A DNA stretch of 64,000 nucleotides from Mycobacterium tilburgii. Its GTDB lineage: Bacteria > Actinomycetota > Actinomycetes > Mycobacteriales > Mycobacteriaceae. A model generated the notes under the pieces. It had not been told where the DNA came from. It saw only the letters and a list, made by a program, of their open reading frames with translations, and did no database searches. A program made the translations under genes and the position numbers. Shown here piece by piece: positions 54,703-64,000 of this stretch. The stretch spans positions 1 to 64,000 of the forward strand of contig NZ_LR655698.1 of NCBI RefSeq assembly GCF_902168065.1. Direction: 5' to 3'. Position 1 is the stretch's first letter; each line of letters begins with the position of its first letter.

Positions 54703-55525
54703 GTGCCCGTAGCCCCCGCCCTCCGTCAATTACGACGAATTCCCCAGCCTTCGCTTCGAACGGGCCGACGTCACCGGCCTGGACGGCGTCCTGACGCTAG
54801 GTTTGGACGCCCCGGGGCTGAACTCGGTCGGCCCACAGATGCACCGCGACCTGGACGATGTCTGGCCGACGATCAACCGCGATCCCAACGTGCGGGCGGT
54901 CCTGGTCCGTGGCGAAGGCAAGGCGTTCTCCTCCGGCGCCAGCTTCGACTTGATCGCGGAGACCATCGGCGACTACGAGGGCCGGCTGCGCATCATGCGC
55001 AAGGTCCGCGACATGGTGCTCAACATGGTCAATTTCGACAAGCCGGTGGTCTCGGCCATCCGTGGCCCCGCCGTCGGCGCCGGCCTGGTGATAGCCCTGC
55101 TGGCCGACATCTCGGTGGCCGGGCAGACCGCCAGACTCATAGACGGGCACACCAAACTCGGGGTGGCGGCTGGCGACCACGCGGCCATCTGCTAGCCGTT
55201 GCTGATCGGCATGGCCAAGGCCAAGTACTACCTGATTACCTGCGACACGCTGCTGGGCGAGGAGGCCGAGCGCATCGGCCTGGTTTCGGTGTGCGTCGAC
55301 GATGACAACGTGATGGCGACGGCCAGCCGGATCGCCGGCGACCTGGCGCAGGGCGAGCAAAACGCAATCCGCTGGACCAAGCACAGCCTCAACCACTGGT
55401 ATCGCATGTTCGCGCCCGCCTTCGAGACGTCGCTGGGCTTGGAGTTCCTCAGTTTCAGTAGCCCCGACGTGCAGGAAGGACTGGCCGCGCATCGCGAGAA
55501 ACGCCCGGCGCGGTTCACCCGATAA
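54703..55525 (+). pseudogene. echA15: Enoyl-CoA hydratase EchA15, frameshift and amber stop
   Basis: Crotonase-family remnant corresponding to Rv2679. The original start (GTG 54703) is out of frame with [19 protein letters not shown] because of an indel in the C-rich run near 54712-54720. The body is readable ([60 protein letters not shown]). TAG at 55193-55195 replaces the Trp of AICWPLL; the rest ([20 protein letters not shown] to [11 protein letters not shown]) continues in the same frame. Confidence 0.87.
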
Positions 55526-55656
55526 ATGCACCCTGATTGGGGCCGACGGCATATGGTCACGGGCTGGCGGAGCCCCGGTAATAGCTTGGTCGCGCCGGGC
55601 TTGACAGCGGCGCGCCTGTCGCGGCGGGTCAGGCGATGGGTCTAGCGTCGATCCTT

Positions 55657-56289
55657 GTGACCCGCGCACACGACAATGCGGACCGGAGGCGAAGAGGAGG
55701 GTCGGCAGTGACCTCAGTCGAACCGGCCCCGTTCCGCGAGGCGGTGGCGGCGATGAAGGCAGTGCACGCCAGGCCGGAGATCGAGCTCGGCCCCATACGC
55801 CCCCCACAGCGCCTGGCACCGTTCAGCTACGCCCTCGGCGCCGAGGTTAAGAACCCCGACCTCGACATCGTGCCGGAACGGTCCGAGGGCGACGCGTTCG
55901 GCCGGTTGATCCTGCTGCACGACCCGGACGGCGCCGACGCCTGGGACGGCACCATCCGGCTGGTGGCCTACATCCAGGTCGATCTGGACTCGCACGAGGT
56001 CGTCGACCCGCTGCTGCCCGAGGTGGCGTGGAGCTGGCTGGTCGAAGCACTGGAATCGCGGACCGACCAGATGACCGCCCTCGGAGGCACCGTCACCGCC
56101 ACTACGTCGGTGCGCTACGGCGACATCTCCGGGCCACCGCGGGCCCACCAGCTCGAGCTACGGGCCTCCTGGACCGCGACCACACCGGCCGTCGGGGTGC
56201 ATGTCGAGGCGTTCTGCGAGGTGCTAGAGCACGCCGCAGGCCTACCGCCGGCCGGGGTCACCGACCTGAGCTCGCAATCACGCGCCTGA
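55657..56289 (+). CDS. DUF3000 protein (Rv2680 type)
   Basis: A 210-residue conserved actinobacterial protein of unknown function, the same length as Rv2680. Visible blocks are FREAVAAMKAVHARPEIELG, PQRLAPFSYALGAEV and VLEHAAGLPPAGVTDL. The GTG at 55657 (VTRAHDNADRR) matches the family; an ATG seven codons upstream exists. It lies directly before the RNase D gene, 1 bp away, and is probably co-transcribed with it. Confidence 0.87.
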   Translation: MTRAHDNADRRRRGGSAVTSVEPAPFREAVAAMKAVHARPEIELGPIRPPQRLAPFSYALGAEVKNPDLDIVPERSEGDAFGRLILLHDPDGADAWDGTIRLVAYIQVDLDSHEVVDPLLPEVAWSWLVEALESRTDQMTALGGTVTATTSVRYGDISGPPRAHQLELRASWTATTPAVGVHVEAFCEVLEHAAGLPPAGVTDLSSQSRA

Positions 56290-56290
56290 T

Positions 56291-57598
56291 ATGCGCGAAC
56301 CCGAGATCTCCGTGCCCGACGGCACCGCGCCCGACAGTTCCAGCTCCAACGGCGCTGCATCCGAGCCGGCGCCCGCTCCCCTGCTGCACCCGGCCGACGG
56401 GGTACCCGAGCTCTCGGTGACCGTCGAACAGATCGCCGACGCCGCGCGACTGCTGGACCGCGGGCACGGTCCGTTCGCGGTGGACGCCGAGCGGGCGTCG
56501 GGCTTCCGCTACTCCAACCGGGCCTACCTCATCCAGATCCGGCGCGCCGGGGTCGGCACCGTGCTGATCGACCCGGTCAGCCACGGCGCCGACCCGCTGA
56601 CCGCGCTGCGGCCCGTCGCCGAGGTGCTCGGCACCGACGAATGGATCCTGCACGCGGCCGATCAGGATCTGCCCTGCCTGGCCGAGGTCGGCATGCACCC
56701 GCCCACGCTGTACGACACCGAGCTGGCCGGGCGGCTCGCCGGGTTCGAGCGGGTGAACCTGGCGGCGATGACCGAACGGCTGCTGGGCCACGGACTGGTC
56801 AAGGGCCACGGCGCGGCCGACTGGTCCAAACGCCCGCTACCCGCCGAGTGGCTCAACTACGCGGCACTGGACGTCGAACTGCTGGTGGAACTGCGCGCCG
56901 CGATCTCGGCCGTGTTGGCCGAACAAGGCAAAAGCGGTTGGGCCGCAGAGGAATTCGACTACCTGCGCGACGCCGGAAGCAAGGAGACCGCGCCGCGGCG
57001 CGACCGCTGGCGACGCACGTCGGGCATACACCGGGTGCGCGACCGCCGCGCCCTGGCCGCGGTGCGCGAGTTGTGGTCGGCGCGCGACAACATCGCCCAG
57101 CGCCGCGACATCGCGCCGCGCCGCATCCTGCCGGATTCGGCTATCGTCGACGCCGCGCTCGCCGATCCGAAAACGGTCGACGACCTGACCGCCTTGCCGG
57201 TGTTCGGCGGGCGCAACCAGCGGCGCAGCGCGGCGATGTGGCTGGCCGCGCTGCAGGCCGCGCGCGAGAGCCCCGAGCTGCCGGAGGACGCCGAACCGCT
57301 GAACGGACCGCCGCCGCCGGCCCGGTGGAGCAGGCGTAAACCGGAGGCGGCGGCCCGGCTGGAGGCGGCCCGGGCCGGGCTGTCGCAGCTGTCCGAACGG
57401 GTGCACGTGCCGACCGAGAACCTGGTCACACCGGACCTGGTGCGCCGGCTGTGCTGGGACTGGGAAGACACGCCCAACCCGCTCGAGGCGGTCGACGAGT
57501 TCCTATGCGCCGCCCAGGCGCGGGCGTGGCAACGCGAGCTGGTCGATCCTGTGCTGGCGACGGCGCTGCAGCCACCCCGCGACGACGACAAGGGCTAG
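56291..57598 (+). CDS. Ribonuclease D-like 3'-5' exonuclease (Rv2681 type)
   Basis: A 435-residue protein with a DEDD exonuclease domain ([57 protein letters not shown]) followed by an HRDC domain (about 235-310, [20 protein letters not shown]). Family role is tRNA/RNA 3' trimming. It ends 4 bp into the convergent dxs1 gene. Intact. Confidence 0.9.
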   Translation: MREPEISVPDGTAPDSSSSNGAASEPAPAPLLHPADGVPELSVTVEQIADAARLLDRGHGPFAVDAERASGFRYSNRAYLIQIRRAGVGTVLIDPVSHGADPLTALRPVAEVLGTDEWILHAADQDLPCLAEVGMHPPTLYDTELAGRLAGFERVNLAAMTERLLGHGLVKGHGAADWSKRPLPAEWLNYAALDVELLVELRAAISAVLAEQGKSGWAAEEFDYLRDAGSKETAPRRDRWRRTSGIHRVRDRRALAAVRELWSARDNIAQRRDIAPRRILPDSAIVDAALADPKTVDDLTALPVFGGRNQRRSAAMWLAALQAARESPELPEDAEPLNGPPPPARWSRRKPEAAARLEAARAGLSQLSERVHVPTENLVTPDLVRRLCWDWEDTPNPLEAVDEFLCAAQARAWQRELVDPVLATALQPPRDDDKG

Positions 57599-59520
57599 TC
57601 GAGGTGCTCGCGGGTCTCCGTCTCGGATTCGCAACTGCCCAGTGCGGCAACCCAACCCGTGATCCGCCGGGCCACATCCTGATCGGTGAGCCCCAGATCG
57701 GCCAGTACCTCCCCGCGCGAGGCGTGCTCGTAGAACTCCTGGCGCAGACCGACGTCGCGGCAAGGCAGATCGATCTCGGCGTTGCGCAGCGCCGCCGAAA
57801 CCGCCGCTCCCACACCGCCGTTGACGCCGTTGTCTTCCAGCGTCACCAATAGCTTGTGCTGCGTCGCCAGTTCGACCACGCTGTCGGAGACCGGCAACAC
57901 CCACCGCGGGTCGATCACCGTCACGCCGATCCCCTGGTTGTGCAACCGCTTGGCCACCTCCAGCGCCATCGGGGCGAACGCCCCGACCGCCACCAACAGC
58001 ACGTCGTGATTAAGCCCATCGGCCGGCAGCGCGAGGATGTCGACGGCCGAAATGCCCGATCCACGCCGCTCCAGGGCCGGAATATCTTCGCCCACATCAC
58101 CTTTGGGGAACCGTATCGCGGTCGGGCCGTCGTTCACGTCCAGCGCCTCGCCGAGCTCCTCGCGCAGCCGGGCGCCGTCGCGCGGGGCGGCCACCCGCAT
58201 GCCGGGCACGATGTTGAGCATCGACATGTCCCACATGCCGTTGTGGCTGGGACCGTCGGAACCGGTGATCCCGGCCCGGTCGAGCACGAAGGTGACGGGC
58301 AGCTTGTGCAACGCCACGTCCATCATGATCTGGTCGAAGGCCCGGTTGAGGAAGGTCGAATAGATCGCCACCACCGGGTGCATCCCACCCATCGCCAGCC
58401 CGGCCGCCGAGGTGATCGCGTGCTGTTCGGCGATGCCGACGTCGGACAGCCGGTCCGGGAAGCGCTGGCCGAACGCCGTCAGCCCGGTGGGGCCGGGCAT
58501 CGCCGCGGTGATTGCCACGATGTCGCGACGCTTGCGGGCGTAGCCGATCAGCGCGTCGGAGAACGTCGTCGTCCAGCCCGGGCCCGGAACCTTGGTGGCC
58601 TGGCCGGTGGCCGGGTCAATCGGCACGGTCGAGTGCATCTGCTCGGCCTCGTCGGCCTCGGCCGGCGGGTAGCCCATGCCCTTGCGGGTGACGACGTGCA
58701 CGATCACCGGGCCGCCGAAGCCGCGCGCCCGGCGCAGCGCGGCCCCCACCGCGCGTTCGTCATGGCCGTCGACCGGGCCGACGTATTTCAGCCCCAGGTC
58801 GGTGAACAGCAGCTGCGGCGCGAGCGAGTCCTTGATGCCCGCCTTGACGCTGTGCATGAAGTGGTAGCAGATCTCGCCGATCAACGGGACCGCGCGCATC
58901 ACGTCGCGGCTCTTTTCCAGCACCTGCTCGTAGGCGGGCTGCAGGCGCAGCATGGCCAAGTGGTCGGCGACGCCGCCGATCGTGGGTGCGTAGCTGCGCC
59001 CGTTGTCGTTGACGACGACGATCACCGGGCGCTTCGAGGCGGCGATATTGTTCAGCGCCTCCCAACACATGCCACCGGTCAGGGCACCGTCCCCGACTAC
59101 CGCGACGACGTGCCGGTTGCGGTGCCCGGTCAGCTCAAACGCCTTGGCCAGACCGTCGGCGTAGGACAGCGCGGCGCTGGCGTGGCTGGATTCCACCCAG
59201 TCGTGCTCGCTTTCGGCCCGCGACGGATACCCCGACAACCCGCCCTTCTTGCGCAGCGTCTCGAAGTCCTGGCAGCGCCCGGTCAGCATCTTGTGCACGT
59301 AGGCCTGGTGACCGGTGTCGAAGATGATCGGGTCGTGCGGCGAGTCGAACACCCGGTGCAGCGCCAGCGTCAACTCAACGACACCGAGGTTCGGGCCCAG
59401 GTGGCCGCCGGTGGCCGCGACCTTGTGGATCAGAAACTCACGAATCTCCTGGGCCAGCTCGCGAAGCTGCCGTTGCGACAGGTGCTGCAAATCAGCAGGC
59501 CCGCGGATCTGTTCGAGCAT
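57595..59520 (-). CDS. dxs1: 1-deoxy-D-xylulose-5-phosphate synthase
   Basis: First step of the non-mevalonate isoprenoid pathway: pyruvate plus glyceraldehyde-3-phosphate to DXP, using thiamine diphosphate. The 641-residue protein has [18 protein letters not shown], the TPP motif [34 protein letters not shown] and the transketolase block [18 protein letters not shown]. The ATG at 59520 ([12 protein letters not shown]) matches the family. Intact. Confidence 0.96.
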   Translation of the reverse strand: MLEQIRGPADLQHLSQRQLRELAQEIREFLIHKVAATGGHLGPNLGVVELTLALHRVFDSPHDPIIFDTGHQAYVHKMLTGRCQDFETLRKKGGLSGYPSRAESEHDWVESSHASAALSYADGLAKAFELTGHRNRHVVAVVGDGALTGGMCWEALNNIAASKRPVIVVVNDNGRSYAPTIGGVADHLAMLRLQPAYEQVLEKSRDVMRAVPLIGEICYHFMHSVKAGIKDSLAPQLLFTDLGLKYVGPVDGHDERAVGAALRRARGFGGPVIVHVVTRKGMGYPPAEADEAEQMHSTVPIDPATGQATKVPGPGWTTTFSDALIGYARKRRDIVAITAAMPGPTGLTAFGQRFPDRLSDVGIAEQHAITSAAGLAMGGMHPVVAIYSTFLNRAFDQIMMDVALHKLPVTFVLDRAGITGSDGPSHNGMWDMSMLNIVPGMRVAAPRDGARLREELGEALDVNDGPTAIRFPKGDVGEDIPALERRGSGISAVDILALPADGLNHDVLLVAVGAFAPMALEVAKRLHNQGIGVTVIDPRWVLPVSDSVVELATQHKLLVTLEDNGVNGGVGAAVSAALRNAEIDLPCRDVGLRQEFYEHASRGEVLADLGLTDQDVARRITGWVAALGSCESETETREHLD

Positions 59521-59568
59521 CCCGCCAGTGTACGCAGCGCCCGCAAGAACACCGGGCAAGCGCCTGAC

Positions 59569-61032
59569 CTACCGGGCACCGAACAGTTCGGCCAGGTTGT
59601 CGCGCAGCTCGGGATCGGCCAGGATAACGACCTCGTCGCCGGCCTGCAGTTTGGTGTCGCCGCGCACCACCACCAGCCCGGTGGCGCGGACCACGATGCT
59701 CACCCAGATGTCGCCGACGCGGTCGCCGAGGCTCCCGACCGTGCACCGTTCGGCGGCAGACCCACGGGCCACGCTGAACCGGTGTACCCCCTCCGGTTCG
59801 TCCGCGAGCCGGACGCCGATCTGCCACGGCCGGGTCTCGACGGTGCGCATCGGCAGCCGCAACAGCCGCGCCAGTCCGGGCACCGCACTGCCCTGCACCA
59901 GCACCGAGAAGATGACGACCACCACCAAGATCCCGTACAGGCGCTCGGCATCGGCGATGTGCGCGGCCCGCAAGAACTCACCGAGCAGGATCGGCACCGC
60001 GCCCTTGAGCCCGGCCAGCATCACGAAGATGCGTTCGTTATGTTGTAGCCGCACGGGCAGGAGGCAGGCGCCCACCGCCACCGGCCGGATCACCAGGGTC
60101 AGCGTCACGCCGAGGACGACCCCAGGCACCCACACGTCCGCCCGGGCCAGCACGGTGAGGTCGACGGTCAGACCCAGGACGGCAAACGCGACGATCTCGG
60201 CCAGCCCGGCTAGGGCGCCGTGGAACCGTTTGATCTCCGGCTTGTAGGGCGCGCGGGCGTCACCGATGACGATACCGGCGACGAACACGGCCAGGTATCC
60301 CGAGCCGTGCGCCAGCGTGGCGATGCCGTACAGCATCGTACACGACGCCAGCGTGCGCAGCGCGTAGAGGCCTTCGCTCGGCAGCGCCACCCGGCGCATG
60401 AAGACCAGCAGGGCACGCCCGCCGAGCACCCCGACGGCCAGGCCGACCGCCGTCTGCGCCACGAATTGCGTTCCCACACTGGCGAATCCGGTCGAGGTCA
60501 GGCCGCCGGCCGCGATCAGGTTGGATATCAGCGCGATGCCGACCGGATCGTTGGCGCCGGACTCGCCCTCCAGGATGGCGCTGCTGCGGCCCCGGATCTC
60601 GCGTTTGCCCAGCACCGAGAACACCACCGCCGGGTCGGTGGGCGCCACGGCCGTGGCCACCAACACCGCCGGAAACCAGCCGACGCCGCACGCGTAGTGG
60701 ACGATCAACGCCGCCCCGGCGGCGGTCAGCGCCGTACCCAGCACGCCGAGCGAGAGGATCGGGGCGGCGGCCGCGCGGAACCGTGCCGGCCCGATCTGCA
60801 TACCGCCGTCGAACAGCACCAGCACCAGCACGATGGTGATCACCCGCTCCACCGCCAGCTCCGACGGTGCCTGCACGGCGGGCAGCACGTGCACCGCGAC
60901 GGCGGCGCCAATGAGCACCAGCAGCGGCACGGGCACCTTCACCCGCTCGGTCAGACGGTTCGCCAGCACGGCGGCCAAACCGACCGCGCTGCAGAACAAC
61001 ACGAGCGCCGCGTAGCGCAGCGTCTCGCTCAC
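59569..61032 (-). CDS. Potassium/proton antiporter (CPA1, with TrkA_C domain)
   Basis: A 487-residue cation/proton antiporter. Residues about 1-385 form 12 or more helices with VATAVAPTDPAVVFSVLG (the conserved aspartate region), ILEGESGANDPVGIALIS, and ERIFVMLAGLKGAVPILLGE; residues about 405-487 are a TrkA_C ligand-binding domain (AGDEVVILADPELRDNLAEL). This is the layout of CvrA/NhaP2-type potassium/proton antiporters. The GTG at 61032 overlaps the trmA-like stop as GTGA. It stands where M. tuberculosis has Rv2683-Rv2688c. Confidence 0.88.
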   Translation of the reverse strand: MSETLRYAALVLFCSAVGLAAVLANRLTERVKVPVPLLVLIGAAVAVHVLPAVQAPSELAVERVITIVLVLVLFDGGMQIGPARFRAAAAPILSLGVLGTALTAAGAALIVHYACGVGWFPAVLVATAVAPTDPAVVFSVLGKREIRGRSSAILEGESGANDPVGIALISNLIAAGGLTSTGFASVGTQFVAQTAVGLAVGVLGGRALLVFMRRVALPSEGLYALRTLASCTMLYGIATLAHGSGYLAVFVAGIVIGDARAPYKPEIKRFHGALAGLAEIVAFAVLGLTVDLTVLARADVWVPGVVLGVTLTLVIRPVAVGACLLPVRLQHNERIFVMLAGLKGAVPILLGEFLRAAHIADAERLYGILVVVVIFSVLVQGSAVPGLARLLRLPMRTVETRPWQIGVRLADEPEGVHRFSVARGSAAERCTVGSLGDRVGDIWVSIVVRATGLVVVRGDTKLQAGDEVVILADPELRDNLAELFGAR

Positions 61033-62248
61033 GACGCGCCCACCCGGGTCAGCAGCGCGACGTACTCGATGTGGTGGGTCAGCGGGAACGCGTCGAACAC
61101 CCTGATATTCTCGACCGTGTAACCGTGACTGAGGTAGAGGCCGATGGCGCGGGCGAAAGATGCTGCCTCGCAACCGATGTTCACCACCCGCCAAACGTCG
61201 GCGGCGGCGAGTATGTCGATGACCTCGCGGCCGGCGCCGGACTGCGGCGGGTCGAGCACCGCCACGTCGGCACCGGTCGGTTGCGCTGAGAGCACGCGGC
61301 GGACTGAGTCGGTGACGACGTCGACCTGCGGCAGATCGACCAGCGCGGCCCGCGCCGACAGGGTCGAGGCTCGTGAGGTGTCGACGGTGAGCACCCGGCC
61401 GGACTCCCCGACCGCGTCGGCCAGGGTGGCGGCGAAAACCCCCACGCCGCCGTAGAGGTCCCACACCCCCATGCCGGTGCCGGGTTGCGCCCACTGGGCG
61501 ACCAGCGCACTGTACATCCGTAGCGCGTCGCGATGCGCCTGCCGGAACGCGGTCACCGGCACCTGCCGGCTCCGCGCGCCCACCCTCTGGGTGGCCTGGT
61601 AGTCGCCCTGCACCACGTTGGCCCTTGTCCGACCGCCGTGGCGCAGCGTGACACCACATGACGCCGGCGGTCGTCGTCGACGGCGACGTGCAGCTGCGCG
61701 GTCGGCGTCGGGTCCGCCGGTGAACAGGCCTGCACCAGCCCGTCCAGCATTCTCGGCGCCAGCTGCGCGCAGCGCAGATCACTGACCAGCGCGTCGCTGT
61801 GGTAACGGTGAATGCCGGGCCGCGCGTCCGCGCCGACCTCCAGACGCATCCGGGTGCGCCAGCCCGTCGCGGCGCAATCCGACAGCGGTTCGGCCTCACC
61901 GCTCCGGTGATGGCCGCCCAGTCGTTCCAGCTGGTTGGCCACGACCTGGGATTTTAGTATCCGAACCGCCTCGGGGGCGGCGAACGCCAGGTCGCAGCAG
62001 CCGGCGCCGTTCACCCCGGCGATCGGGCACAGCGAATAGATCCGGTCCGCCGACGGTTCGATCACCTCGAGAACCTCTGCGTGCCAATAGGATCCGCGAT
62101 CCGCAGTGTCTCGCACCCGCACCCGCTCGTTGGGCAGGGCGTAGCGCACGAACACCACCCGCCCCTCGTGATGGGCCACACAGCTGCCCCCGTTGGCGGG
62201 TGCGCCAGTGACCAGTGAAAGCTCCGCTATTGACGCCTCGGACCGCAC
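61029..62248 (-). pseudogene. RNA uracil-5-methyltransferase (TrmA/RumA type, Rv2689c), frameshift
   Basis: Class I SAM enzyme with an N-terminal TRAM domain (ELSLVTGAPANGGSCVAHHE) and iron-sulfur-type cysteines (SLCPIAGVNGAGCC). Near 61645 the frame shifts from RRHVVS to LRHGGRTRANVVQGDYQATQ. The methyltransferase half follows (WDLYGGVGVFAATLADAVG, VAVLDPPQSGAGREVID, VVNIGCEAASFARAI). The 1220-base span is one short of 407 codons; the family is about 405. A single read error would restore it. Confidence 0.82.
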
Positions 62249-62271
62249 TACATATCCCTCGCCGCGTCGGG

Positions 62272-64000
62272 TTAATCAAAGATCCCGCGGCGCGCGTCGC
62301 CGGGCGCCGCATGCGGTTGCAGCGTCTTGAGACGCCCCGACGAATTCAGTTGCCACGGAACCGAAGTGACCATCACTTTGGGCATGAACAGCAAACGGCC
62401 TTTGAGCCGCAGCGCGCTCTGGTTGTGCAGCAGCTGCTCCCACCAGTGCCCGACGACGTACTCCGGGATGAAGACCGTGACCACGGTGCGTGGCGACTCT
62501 TTGGCGACCCGTTTGACGTACTCGAGGATGGGCCGGGTGATCTCCCGGTAGGGCGAGGCGATCACCTTGAGCGGCACGCTGACTTCGCTTTCTTCCCAGT
62601 TGTGCACGAGCTTACGGGTTTCGGCGTCGTCGACGCTGACGGTCAGGGCCTCGAGTACGTCGGGCCGGGTGGCGCGCGCATACGCCAGCGCCCGCAATGT
62701 CGGCAGGTGCAACTTCGACACCAGCACCAGGGCGTGGTTACGGCTGGGCAACACCACGTCGCGCTGGGTGGCGGCCTGCTCCTCCAACTCGCGGTTGACG
62801 GTGTCGTAGTGCTTGCGGATCAGCTTCATCACGACGAACAGTGCGCTCATCGCGACGATCGCGATCCACGCCCCGGCAAGGAACTTCGTGACCAGAACCA
62901 CCAACAGCACCGCGCCGGTGGACAGCAAGCCGACCGTGTTGACCGCACGCGAACGATTCATCTTGCGCCGCACCGACGGATCGGTCTCGGTGTGCAACAG
63001 GCGGCTCCAATGCCGGACCATGCCGATTTGGCTCAGCGTGAACGAGATGAACACCCCGACGACGTAGAGCTGGATCAGCGCGGTCACCTCACCGCGGAAG
63101 GCGATGACGAACGCCAGCGCCGCCGCCGACAGGAACAGGATGCCGTTGGAGAACGCCAGCCGGTCGCCGCGGGTGTGCAGTTGGCGTGGTAGGTAGCTGT
63201 GCTGCGCCAGCACCGACCCGAGCACCGGGAAGCCGTTGAATGCGGTGTTGGCGGCCAGCACCAAGATCAGCGCGGTGACCGTGGCGATCAGCAGGAACCC
63301 GATGCGAAAGTCGCCGAACACCGTCTCGGCCAGCTGCGTGACCAGAGTCTTCTGCAGGTATCTGGCCGGGGCTCCGGACAGCTGGGTGGCGGGGTCGTCG
63401 ACCACCTGCACGTGGATCTGCTGTGCCAGCACGATGATGCCCATCAACAGCGTCACCGCAATCGCGCCGAGCATCAGCAGCGTCGTTGCGGCGTTGCGCG
63501 ACTTGGGTTTTTGAAACGCGGGCACCCCATTGCTGATCGCCTCGACACCGGTCAGCGCCGCACAGCCCGACGAGAACGAGCGGGCCAGCAGGAAGGCGAA
63601 CGCGAAACCGACGATCTGGCCGCGCTCGGCGTGCATCTGAAAGCCGGCCGACGCAGCGCGCAGCGGGTTGCCCAGCACGAAGATCCGGAACAAACCCCAG
63701 CCGATCATCACGACGATGCCGACGATGAAGGCGTAGGTCGGGATCGCGAACGCTACCCCGGACTCCCGGATCCCGCGCAGGTTCAGCGCCATCACCAACA
63801 AGATGGCGACCACGCAGAACCACACCTTGTTGTGCGCCACGATCGGAACCGCCGAACCGATGTTCGCCATCGCCGACGAAGTCGAAACCGCAACCGTGAG
63901 AACGTAATCCACCATCAGGGCGCTGGCCACCACCAGGCCGGTGGTCTCGCCGAGGTTGGTGGTGACCACCTCGTAGTCGCCGCCGCCGGACGGGTAGGCG
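62272..64000 (-). CDS. APC-family amino acid/potassium permease (Rv2690c), N terminus off window
   Basis: At least 575 residues, continuing open to the window edge (AYPSGGGDYEVVTTNLG); Rv2690c is 657. About ten membrane helices, with AIPTYAFIVGIVVMIGWGLF, FSSGCAALTGVEAISNGVPA and FVIAFRGEVTALIQLYVVGV, then a long cytoplasmic C-terminal domain (about the last 190 residues) with LVSKLHLPTLRALAYARAT and VFIPEYVVGHWWEQLLHNQS. It lies 23 bp upstream of the trmA-like gene on the same strand; those two and the antiporter look like one transcription unit. Confidence 0.9.
   Translation of the reverse strand, partial: AYPSGGGDYEVVTTNLGETTGLVVASALMVDYVLTVAVSTSSAMANIGSAVPIVAHNKVWFCVVAILLVMALNLRGIRESGVAFAIPTYAFIVGIVVMIGWGLFRIFVLGNPLRAASAGFQMHAERGQIVGFAFAFLLARSFSSGCAALTGVEAISNGVPAFQKPKSRNAATTLLMLGAIAVTLLMGIIVLAQQIHVQVVDDPATQLSGAPARYLQKTLVTQLAETVFGDFRIGFLLIATVTALILVLAANTAFNGFPVLGSVLAQHSYLPRQLHTRGDRLAFSNGILFLSAAALAFVIAFRGEVTALIQLYVVGVFISFTLSQIGMVRHWSRLLHTETDPSVRRKMNRSRAVNTVGLLSTGAVLLVVLVTKFLAGAWIAIVAMSALFVVMKLIRKHYDTVNRELEEQAATQRDVVLPSRNHALVLVSKLHLPTLRALAYARATRPDVLEALTVSVDDAETRKLVHNWEESEVSVPLKVIASPYREITRPILEYVKRVAKESPRTVVTVFIPEYVVGHWWEQLLHNQSALRLKGRLLFMPKVMVTSVPWQLNSSGRLKTLQPHAAPGDARRGIFD

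Noticed and set aside
1-64000. CRISPR array or toxin-antitoxin/defence system
   Set aside because: No regularly spaced direct repeats, cas genes, or recognisable toxin-antitoxin pairs were seen on either strand.

Overview
The window is chromosomal DNA from a high-GC actinobacterium that I read as a slow-growing Mycobacterium in reductive evolution. The evidence is near-identity to M. tuberculosis families and gene order: lpqB-mtrB-mtrA-tmk-sahH, manA-Rv3256c-pmmA, whiB2, fbiA-fbiB, manB-wbbL1-rmlD, cpsA/lcp1, pacL1-ctpC, and Rv2668 to Rv2682c (ribD-like gene, aftC, msrB, hemQ, hemY, hemE, RNase D, dxs1). The species cannot be named. Reduced-genome, GC-rich species such as M. lepraemurium or M. 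genavense are only guesses. The first ~117 bases are not genomic: they contain a near-perfect transposase (Nextera-type) adapter end, so this is the edge of a draft contig.

Layout. (1) 118-26554 is a conserved core block matching Rv3244c-Rv3270. It covers cell-cycle signalling (MtrAB/LpqB), dTMP kinase, SAH hydrolase, mannose and rhamnose nucleotide-sugar and arabinogalactan genes, WhiB2, F420 maturation and the CtpC zinc exporter. Inside it, alkB is missing, both rubredoxin genes carry one-base deletions, the Rv3254-like flavoprotein is shattered, the DNA methyltransferase gene mamA is gutted, and the Rv3268 homologue ends at an amber codon. (2) 26555-46480 is a gene graveyard with few intact genes: a MerR/Hsp18 pair, a PAS-ANTAR regulator, DedA, a TetR regulator, a thioesterase, a VOC protein, three DUF732 exported proteins and the Rv2668 homologue. 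Between them lie remnants of an Orn/Lys/Arg decarboxylase fused to an ESX EccC fragment, a glutamate-cysteine ligase-like protein, two SDRs, an aldehyde dehydrogenase, a cytochrome P450, PhoU-like proteins, a polysaccharide deacetylase, CmtR, a cation-efflux protein and ZapE. Four tRNA genes (Val-CAC, Gly-GCC, Cys-GCA, Val-GAC) sit at 38.1-38.6 kb. (3) 46556-64000 is a second conserved block matching Rv2671-Rv2690c. A cation/proton antiporter occupies the place of Rv2683-Rv2688c. The Rv2675c, echA15 and Rv2689c homologues are broken.

Real decay is more likely than pure sequencing error. The long housekeeping genes are intact, while the broken genes combine frameshifts with nonsense substitutions (TGG to TGA/TAG, CAG to TAG, TGC to TGA), internal deletions and gene-gene fusions. 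Some one-base indels lie in homopolymers and could still be read errors. I found no CRISPR array, intact insertion sequence, prophage or convincing novel multi-gene system. The points most worth a second look are loss of the alkane-hydroxylase set, loss of the MamA methyltransferase, the operator-like palindromes upstream of pacL1-ctpC and hsp18, an SOS-box-like site upstream of whiB2, and the chimeric remnants.
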